DNA from: Heterocephalus glaber
Taxonomy: Eukaryota > Chordata > Mammalia > Rodentia > Bathyergidae
Length of the DNA: 64,000 nucleotides
Direction of reading: 5' to 3'
Assembly: GCF_000247695.1 (NCBI RefSeq)
Contig: NW_004624742.1
Location: forward strand, 10,699,133-10,763,132
A program made the translations under genes and the position numbers. Positions 57,343 to 64,000 of this stretch are shown here, piece by piece. Position 1 is the stretch's first letter. Each line of letters starts with the position of its first letter. The notes beneath the pieces were generated by a model, which saw only the letters and a list, made by a program, of their open reading frames with translations, was not told the DNA's origin and did no database searches.

Positions 57343-57459
57343 TGCTATGCTTCAGAGGGCAAAATGTTAGAGAAAGTGGGAGAGAAAAAATAAAAAGCCT
57401 TTGACTAGGCTTACTGAAGTCGTGGTCCGGATGCCTTTTTTTCACTTTTTGGCTGACTT

Positions 57460-59500
57460 GACAAGAGAAATGTCTCCAGTCAAGGTTTGAGGAGCTTTCT
57501 AAGGTAGAGGTAAGAAACCTAACTAAACCCATCCTGCCTGTAGAATAAGTTGCAGATGCACTGACTCCCTTCATCGAGAAACAACTTTCAGGCAGAAAGA
57601 AGCATAAAAAGGTCTGTTAGGCAGAATTTTAAAAGTACACACTCGAGAGTTGGGTAAAGGTGTTCAAGAAATGAGATATGTTATTTTCTGGATCACAGAA
57701 TGTTTATGTTTCTCTTGAGGGGGGTGGAAACCTATGGAAAAGGTGACCCAGGTGATAGCTCAGTTTTTCCTAAAGATGGGTAATTTAAGCATTTGTTGTG
57801 TAAGATCGAGGGCCTTACCAAACGCTCCGAGGAGCTGACTAGTGAAGCACACCCAGGAATCCCAGCGGTGCCTTCAGAATGTAAGACCAAGAGCCTTACC
57901 AAACGCTCCAAGGAGCTGACTACAGCGAAGACCACCTGGGAAGGAACACACCGGCCAAGTTGGGAAACAGACCTTTATTAGTCTGGCCAGACGGCACTCC
58001 CGAAGCAAAAGAGCTTAGAGAGGCAACTGGCTCAGAATCCGAGGCTGTTTTTATAGGGGGTTGAGGGGGAAGTTAACATATCAAAGAAAAGGGGACAAAT
58101 GTTAGTGGTCCACTGTCACATATTGATGGTTAGCAGACATCTATCTGCAGCTTGTTCTAACAATTGTGGTGCCTGGAATATCAGTTCTGGATAAACAAAG
58201 AGTTGAGTAGTTTACTCTGGTACCCTAGGTCGGTTACAGATCCCTATCTAGCATCTCTAGACTAACAAACATCTCCATCCATTAACTCACATTTTAATCA
58301 CAATGGGGCTGGAGAAAAAGGGGCAAAGGTTATGCAGTCCCACAGTTGCTGCTTTATGTTATGGAGTTCCTGCTTTTACTTTTTCAAGTAAACCAATTTA
58401 TGAACTTAGAGTATCCTTAAGAAATTTGGGTATGATGCATCTGGAAGAGGAGGAGCCTAAATTACAAGGGCATGCTGATCTAAAGAGACTTGGGTAATTT
58501 GACTATGTCCTGGACGTTGCAGTCTTCTTTCCAGTACGATTTTTAGTTATGATTTTACTTGTCCCCTTTCTGCATATCTTTATTACTTCTGTCCTACCTC
58601 ATGATGTATCTGTTTCTCTTAGTATTAGGTTTCTACCCTTTTTACCTTATCAGCCAAGGTAATTTATAAACTTAAAATATCCTTAAGAGGTTTTGGGTGT
58701 GGTGGGCCTGGAAGAAAAGAAGCATTAAACAAACCTAGGGAGTATAGATATGGATAACCTTGGTTAACTTTGATCATGTTTTGAAAGCATAATCTTCTTA
58801 AAAGCATACTTTATAAATTTATAACTTATAAATTATTATTATTTTCTTGTCTCTTTCTTACCTCAGCACACAAGATAAGATGTGGTCAGGGTTCCAAGTA
58901 CCTCCTCTTGCAGAGCACCAGATCAATTCCCTTCAGTGTCCTCTATTATTTAGGGTTCTGGATAATATTTTTAGTGGGGCAAACAAAGCTGCTATTTATG
59001 TGTCTTCATTGTTAATGGCCTGATAGTGTACAGACTGGTCATAATTTGTTAAAATTGAGATGGGAAGGTAAGATGTGGTTAAAACTGGCTGAGAAAGAAG
59101 GCACGAACACATACGCAGAAGAGTTCCCAAAGCCCTGCATGTGGACTTCTCGTGAGAACTCAGCCAGATTTTCAATAGGATGGCCTACACCTGACATCAG
59201 CCTGAGGAGGCGCTGACACAACAAGGACAGTTCACATCGAATTTTTGCCACTCCGTTCTCTCTTGCATAGTGGCCACCCTCATGGTGTAGGAGGTACTTC
59301 TTTTCTTACTTTTACTTGGTCCAAACTTGCTCCGCAGAGCCTGTTTTTTTTTTTCTTCCCTTTAATAAAACTTTGTTATTATCTTGTGCTTGTGCTTGTC
59401 TTGACCAATTCTTTGCTCGGTTCAGAAAGGAACTACAAACCACGCCCAGAAGGAAACACCAGCACCCCCAAATTTGATAACAAAATGATGTAGTCAGGGA
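57460..59500 (+). mobile_element. LTR-retrotransposon-like sequence, interrupted
   Basis: The left part (57460-57798) is homologous to 55070-55480. After a solo LTR inserted at 57799-58344 it continues to a likely LTR end with AATAAA at 59364-59369, followed by a TTGTGCTTG-rich U5-like stretch. Two diverged direct copies of about 260 bp lie at 58389 and 58652. No gag, pol or env frame was recognised. The extent is uncertain. Confidence 0.5.
57799..58344 (-). mobile_element. solo LTR of an endogenous retrovirus
   Basis: Read on the minus strand it begins TGTGGGACTGCATAACC and ends GGCCCTCGATCTTACA, so it has TG...CA ends. It has a TATA box (TATAAAAA, complement of 58048-58055) and an AATAAA signal (complement of 57974-57979) about 75 bp further on. 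GTTG at 57795-57798 and 58345-58348 is a 4-bp target duplication, as in gammaretrovirus-like (ERV1) elements. No internal region is attached. The U5 end carries a tandem duplication of about 81 bp (57801-57881 and from 57882). Confidence 0.85.
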
Positions 59501-59644
59501 CCACCATAGAGACAGAGGGCAAATAAACTCCAGGGCCCATTTTACTTATTGAAAACATAGTATTTGTTTTCTTCTGAGGCAGCTGTGGATTTAAAACTCG
59601 CTTTTACTAATGAAACAGTGACTCTTCACTTGGACCTATAGTGG

Positions 59645-60035
59645 GTCTGTTTGTTACTTTTTTCTCATTGCTGAGACAAAATATCTGACACCTAAAGTTA
59701 AAGGGAGAATGGTTTATTTGGCTTACAGTTTGTAGAGGTTTTAGTCCATAATCAGCTGGCTCCAAGGCAGTGTGGTGTGGCAGACAGGGCTTCCAGAGGA
59801 GAAAGAAACAGTTATGGCACCCACATAGAAGCATAAGCAGCAAGAAACCTTAACAGAGTCTTTCTGTTCCTTTTGTCCTATTCAGACTACTGGGATTAGG
59901 GCAGCGCCAAACCAATCACTCATGTGTAGTGGCTTAGTAATCACACACCCTTAATCCTAGCATCATACACTCTAGATTCACCCACCACATGAGGCTTTGC
60001 AGGGATGTCTAGATACAAACCATAACTATGGTCCA
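59645..60035 (+). mobile_element. rodent MaLR-like LTR repeat
   Basis: 'tcattgctgagacaaaatat', 'ggagaatggtttatttggc', 'gatgtctagatacaaaccat'. Same family as 3341 and 35345. Confidence 0.65.
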
Positions 60036-60299
60036 TTAACTAAGAGTAGAACAAAGCTTGACCTTCATTTTGTATCAGTCTCCATTGTTACCTTGAATCT
60101 TCTGGTCAGATCCTTGCTGGGCTCTGCATATAAGTATGTTAATCAGTTCTAGAGAGTCTTTCTACAAAGCTGGCAATACAAAATCGATTGGCCCTAAATG
60201 TACATAAGCTATCTCATTCCATTTAAGACTGAGGACACCAATACAAAAGATTTATAGTGATGTTAAATTACCAATGAGCACCCACAAGTCTTCAGTTTT

Positions 60300-60640
60300 T
60301 GCCCTAAATCTGGAGTCACCTTGAATGCCAGCAGAGCCTTACAAGACTGAGATGACCCAACTGAATCATCTCATGGAGGCAAAATATTCCCTTTGAGCAA
60401 TAAAGACTTTTCCCAGGGCCATCATGCAAAACCAGAACTGAGATCATGATCAACCAGACTCTAGCCCACCTCAGGTAATCATAAATCCTAGTTTTGTCCT
60501 TTGCTTGATGAGTGCCTCTCATTGATAGACACTGAAATTTTTTTCTGTGATAAGAATTAAGAACCTATCTGGCCATGTTGAAGTCTCCATCACCTCTTTG
60601 GGAGATCTCCATGGACCCTGTCCAGTGACAAAACCATCCA
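60300..60640 (-). repeat. retrovirus-like repeat module, reverse copy
   Basis: The minus strand from 60640 reads TGTCACTGGACAGGGTCC, then ATGGAGATC, close to 55078-55106. An AATAAA is present on the + strand at about 60399. It probably belongs to the same unnamed family as 55070. Confidence 0.4.
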
Positions 60641-61939
60641 CCTAAAATTGAACAAGCTTTAATTTCGGAAAGACATCTGGGAGGGAACAATAAAATATAT
60701 CAATTTGAGAGTTTCCAACACCTTCCCAGCCAATCACCATGGCATTTATTTCTCATACCTTACATTTCCCGAGACTCTTTCAGATTGTCAGTTCTGTAAC
60801 ACCTCAATGTTCTTTTCCATCAAACATTTGATTAAATCCATGTCTGTGAAGAATAACCATTTGAGGAAAGAAAATAATAGTATTTAATGAATATCTGCAA
60901 CTTTCGTGTTCCTCCCAATAAGTTCAAAGCTGTGGATGAACGCCCGTGTGTCTTCCGAATGTGGGGAGTACACCACTCCAAGATATTTTTCTGTGAAGCC
61001 TGGATTCTTGGGATTTTAGTTCTGTTCTAATGACAGAATGAAGTTCATGGTGTCGGTGTTATCTTACACTGTAAGGTTAACTACAGACAAAGAAAATGGA
61101 TACTCTGTGTTATATAATTTTCCAAGCTCACTTCATTCTCTGTTCTCTGATGGTGAAGATATCATCAAGTATGTACCATTATGAGTACTTTTCAGTTAAG
61201 AACTATGATTTTAAGAGCACTCCATTTAAGTGGTGGTAATTTTGGAAAACAGTATTAAATACATGATGAAGGGGCCATCATGCCTGTGGGAAGCAGTGAA
61301 TAGAAACTACACTTTGGGAAAGAGAAAGGCTGATGGTTGTGGCTGCCAGCTCTCCTCTGCACAAGCTGCAGTTCTTGCTATGAGGTTCAGCTACATTGCT
61401 TCTCAATGCCTCTTCCTGAAGTTTAAACTCCCTGCTATCCATACCCATTCCAGTTAAGAGTGTTTTATTTGGGGAGGGATCGATTTCAGTTCTTTCCTTT
61501 TCTTATTCGAAGTGACAATTTCCCAGTTCATTCTTCCAGTTTTAGCAGTTTTGCTTCTATTCATAACTGTATAGAGACATTTTAAAGCTTTAATTCATTT
61601 TGTAATACTACTTTCCCTTTCATTGTTCATGTCAGATACCTATTAACATTTCTTAAAAATTTATAAAACAATTCTGAGCTGTCAGAAAAACAGCCTCTTT
61701 AAATTTCAGATTATTAACTCTCTGCCTGTTCTCCATGTAAATGTGTTTTCTATCAGTCACTGGTGTCACAAGACTATTTGTACAAGACTTAATATTCAGA
61801 AAGTAATTTTATAGTTTTACATCTGGGTAATGCTTTCCTACACTCTCTGATCTTACGTGTGCTGTCAACTTCTTCTATCTGTTATATTTCCATTTATCTT
61901 CAACCTTTCTTATTGTCATTCATCTGAAGGCACTGGTGG

Positions 61940-62130
61940 CTACTGCCTGTGGGAAATGAGGCATGAGGATGTGGAGGGGTTAACAGCATGGTTTGAGAAT
62001 CATGCAGGCCTGGGTCAGAGCCCTAGAATGCTCTCTTTCTAGCTATGTGACCTTAAGAAAATCAGAGTCTGCTGAGCCTCAGGTTTCATAACTTCTATGT
62101 GGAACAAAAGTACCTCCCTCAGAGGTAAAA
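61940..62130 (+). mobile_element. MIR SINE
   Basis: 'taacagcatggtttgagaa', 'tctagctatgtgaccttaag' and 'tgagcctcaggtttcataac' follow MIR. Confidence 0.85.
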
Positions 62131-62182
62131 TTCAAGATGAAGCCTTTAGCATGACCCATGATTACTTCTGTTTAAATTGTAG

Positions 62183-62184
<2 letters not shown>

Positions 62185-62228
<44 letters not shown>
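62185..62228. repeat. (AC)22 microsatellite
   Basis: Uninterrupted AC run of 44 bp. Confidence 0.98.
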
Positions 62229-62230
<2 letters not shown>

Positions 62231-62600
62231 CACATTTTGGGATAGTGGCAATGAGGTAGCTTAGAAGAAATAAAGATAGGTAAAAAGGAGACAAGGAAAA
62301 TCATAATTTAAAATTGTTTTTAATAAAAACTGCAGGGTCAGAACACAAACTCAATGAAAAAGTTCCTAAGGTCCCTCAGCCTGGACCACTCCCTTTTGCC
62401 TGCAAATGGACTTTGGCCATTCCTTTTTACTTGTAAATAGGACTTAGCACTGCAATAGCTATCACCTTTGGATGGGGCATCACTCTCTTCCTCTATAGAA
62501 GAGGACCACCACCTTTCAACACCTCTTTCTATAGATTTACATTCCCCAAAAACATATCCTGCCCCACACTGTGGTGCTCCTTTTTCTTTGGAGGACCTGT

Positions 62601-62682
62601 ATTGTTTTGTTTTGTTTTGTTTTTTGTGGTACCAGGTACTTGCCAGGCAGGCCTGGCACCACTGAGCTACATCCCTGGGCCC
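62601..62682 (-). mobile_element. tRNA-derived SINE with internal deletion
   Basis: TTTTG-rich tail, then GGTACCAGGTACTTGCCAGG, ending TGAGCTACATCCCTGGGCC. The segment covering the B-box (normally GGATTGAACTCAGGACCTTG) is missing. Confidence 0.88.
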
Positions 62683-62769
62683 AACCTGCACTGTATTTAT
62701 TTGAGTGTGCACTTCAAAATTTCTGCCTAATAAATTCCTTTATGTGTCTGCTGAAAATTCTTTTCCTTT

Positions 62770-62884
62770 TTTTTTTTGAGAGAGTTTTGCTATGTAGCCC
62801 AGGCTGGTCTTTAACTCACAGTGATCCTTCTGCCTCAGCCTCTCGAGTGCTGGGATTACAGGCGTGTACCACCATTCCTGGCTC
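62770..62884 (-). mobile_element. B1 SINE
   Basis: 'ttttgagagagttttgctat', 'gcctctcgagtgctggg', 'gtgtaccaccattcctggc'. Confidence 0.94.
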
Positions 62885-62953
62885 TGAAAGTCTTTTTCTG
62901 CAATGGATATCAGTAAATCTTCAACTTATTCTGCAGGTGGGGTGGGTTCAGGT

Positions 62954-63034
62954 CAGTGGTGATGAACTTATGGCACGTATGCCACAACCAGCTGTTTGTT
63001 AGCACTGAATGCTCTAAAAGGTTCATTATCACTG
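62954..63034 (-). mobile_element. 81-bp hAT-type MITE
   Basis: On the minus strand it reads CAGTGATAATGAACCTTTT to TTCATCACCACTG, nearly the same as 382-462 and of the same length. The flanks GTTCAGGT and ATTTAGCT match at 5 of 8 bases. Confidence 0.75.
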
Positions 63035-63368
63035 ATTTAGCTTCTCTATGTCTACTTTGGAACCCTTCTCAGACTCTATTGGATGATAGCAAAGGCTACT
63101 GTTTTTACTTTATTTTTAGAGTAGAATGAAATGAAAGTCATTTGTGTTACTCACAGGAACAATGGAAACAACAGAAATTGGGGATGGAAGTCATCACGAT
63201 TTGTTATCTCCATCTATAGCATTGGAAATAGAATAGATTGGTAGAAATTACAGGTATTAAAAGCTTACCAAAAGAAGTAAATAGCAGAGAAAATGGCACC
63301 ATAGTGAGCAGGAGCAACTCAGCCTCAATAAGATTTGGAATCCAGATACTGGAAAATAATAACAACTA

Positions 63369-63408
63369 GGGGAAGAAGAGGGAGAGAAGGAGAGGGAGAG
63401 AGGGAGAA

Positions 63409-63448
<40 letters not shown>
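63369..63448. repeat. (GA)n-rich tract
   Basis: GGA/GA-rich start passing into pure GA. Confidence 0.96.
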
Positions 63449-63449
<1 letters not shown>

Positions 63450-64000
63450 TCCATAGAAACTGGGAAGGGTCTACTGACAAGAAAATTAACAGCTACATAG
63501 AAACTGAACAGACATGCAGAAGGGAAGAAACATACTAGACTTTCTCCCTGGCTCTCAGCTCATGGCCTGTGGGAAAGGGAGACTGAACCTACAGAGACAA
63601 AATGAATGCTGGGGACTCCAAGGGGCCCTGGGGAGAAATCTGGTGGTGGAACAGACTGGTGGTTGCTGTGATTTGCAACAACAGCACAGAATTGTGCTCT
63701 CACAGACAACAGGTACCCACCATATCCCTGGAGAGAGTGCTTGGTCAGGTGCCATTCTTGCGTAGGGGTGGATTGTTTGAACCTGGGACTCAGAGCAGCC
63801 ATGGGATGGCTTCACTTCAGGGTTCCTAGTGTTACTCTCCCACAGTGATTGCGGGAGAGACAACCATGGGAGACAACTGTGGTCAGGTAGTGGGCTGGAA
63901 AGATACCCCTTGAGAAGTGTGACTTAAAGGACACAGGCCCTACTCCATGCAGCCAGAGGCCAGACACCTCCTAAATGCCTCTGGATTTGAAAGCCTCAGC
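63450..64000. other. unassigned GC-richer end segment
   Basis: Balanced to GC-rich sequence without recognised repeat words and with overlapping short open frames on both strands (up to 102 codons). It could be the edge of a larger element continuing beyond the window. Confidence 0.3.

Larger units (their letters stand above)
45561..64000. other. intergenic region, right part
   Basis: Repeat-rich sequence with no supported gene. It contains LTRs (46085, 48404, 52433, 59645), L1 (53300), SINEs, hAT pieces, simple repeats and an endogenous-retrovirus-like cluster at 55-61 kb. Unassigned stretches over 300 bp include 47090-47420, 48820-49570, 50080-50870, 50970-52230, 54140-54780, 55490-56710, 61060-61930, 62240-62600, 63040-63360 and 63450-64000. 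Confidence 0.75.

Noticed and set aside
57272..57574. 100-codon minus-strand frame
   Set aside because: A Ser-Leu repeat from the (GA)n tract makes up its end. It is low-complexity.
1654..62682. tRNA-like sequences with A- and B-box (many sites)
   Set aside because: All end in GGTACC or CAGCACC plus A-runs and carry target duplications. They are SINEs, not tRNA genes, and do not fold into full cloverleaves.
62338..62712. 124-codon minus-strand frame
   Set aside because: The first third is SINE sequence and the rest shows no family likeness.
62571..63002. 143-codon open frame on the + strand
   Set aside because: It runs through an antisense tRNA-type SINE, an antisense B1 and part of a hAT element, so it is stitched from repeats.

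Overview
The window is mammalian nuclear DNA, almost certainly from a rodent. It has GT-AG split exons in AT-rich introns and no bacterial-style gene packing. It carries a dense load of tRNA-like ID-type SINEs with A-tails, B1 and B1+ID composite SINEs, and older MIR, L1, MaLR-type LTR and hAT repeats. The youngest-looking SINE is a tRNA-derived variant of about 75 bp, reading GGCCGGGGATTTAGCTCAGT at its head and ending GGTACC plus an A-run, often with perfect target-site duplications. The B1+ID composites point to a rodent outside the mouse-rat group (squirrel-related or guinea-pig-related). That placement is an inference, and the species cannot be fixed by eye.

Only one protein gene is supported: SELENOF (15-kDa selenoprotein, SEP15), on the + strand. 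Exons 2 to 5 lie at 7512-7679, 18637-18700, 26359-26408 and 29624-29755. Together they encode 137 codons, all of the mature protein apart from roughly 28 N-terminal residues (the signal peptide) expected on exon 1, which should lie left of the window. Exon 3 carries the in-frame TGA at 18670-18672 that is read as selenocysteine in a Cys-Gly-Sec redox motif. The 3' UTR carries the matching SECIS hairpin (about 30335-30410), with an ATGA/GA core and an apical AAAA. A canonical AATAAA at 30473 then ends the transcript near 30495. Codon, hairpin and true TAA stop form one complete recoding unit.

Positions 1-7511 are the 3' part of intron 1. Introns 2 (11 kb), 3 (7.7 kb) and 4 (3.2 kb) are mostly interspersed repeats with diverged unique sequence between them. 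From about 30.5 kb to the end I find no gene. This half is intergenic and holds nested repeats, three (GA)n and two (CA)n tracts, a cluster of endogenous-retrovirus-like material at 55-61 kb with a solo LTR inserted in it, and one GC-richer non-repeat island near 45.2-45.5 kb with a CTCF-like motif.

The more unusual signals are four short hAT-type elements with matching terminal inverted repeats. One has a perfect 8-bp target duplication and resembles the horizontally transferred SPIN family. There are also decayed piggyBac and mariner transposase fragments and a solo LTR with a 4-bp target duplication and an internally duplicated 3' end. A family of repeated modules in the 55-61 kb block could not be named.
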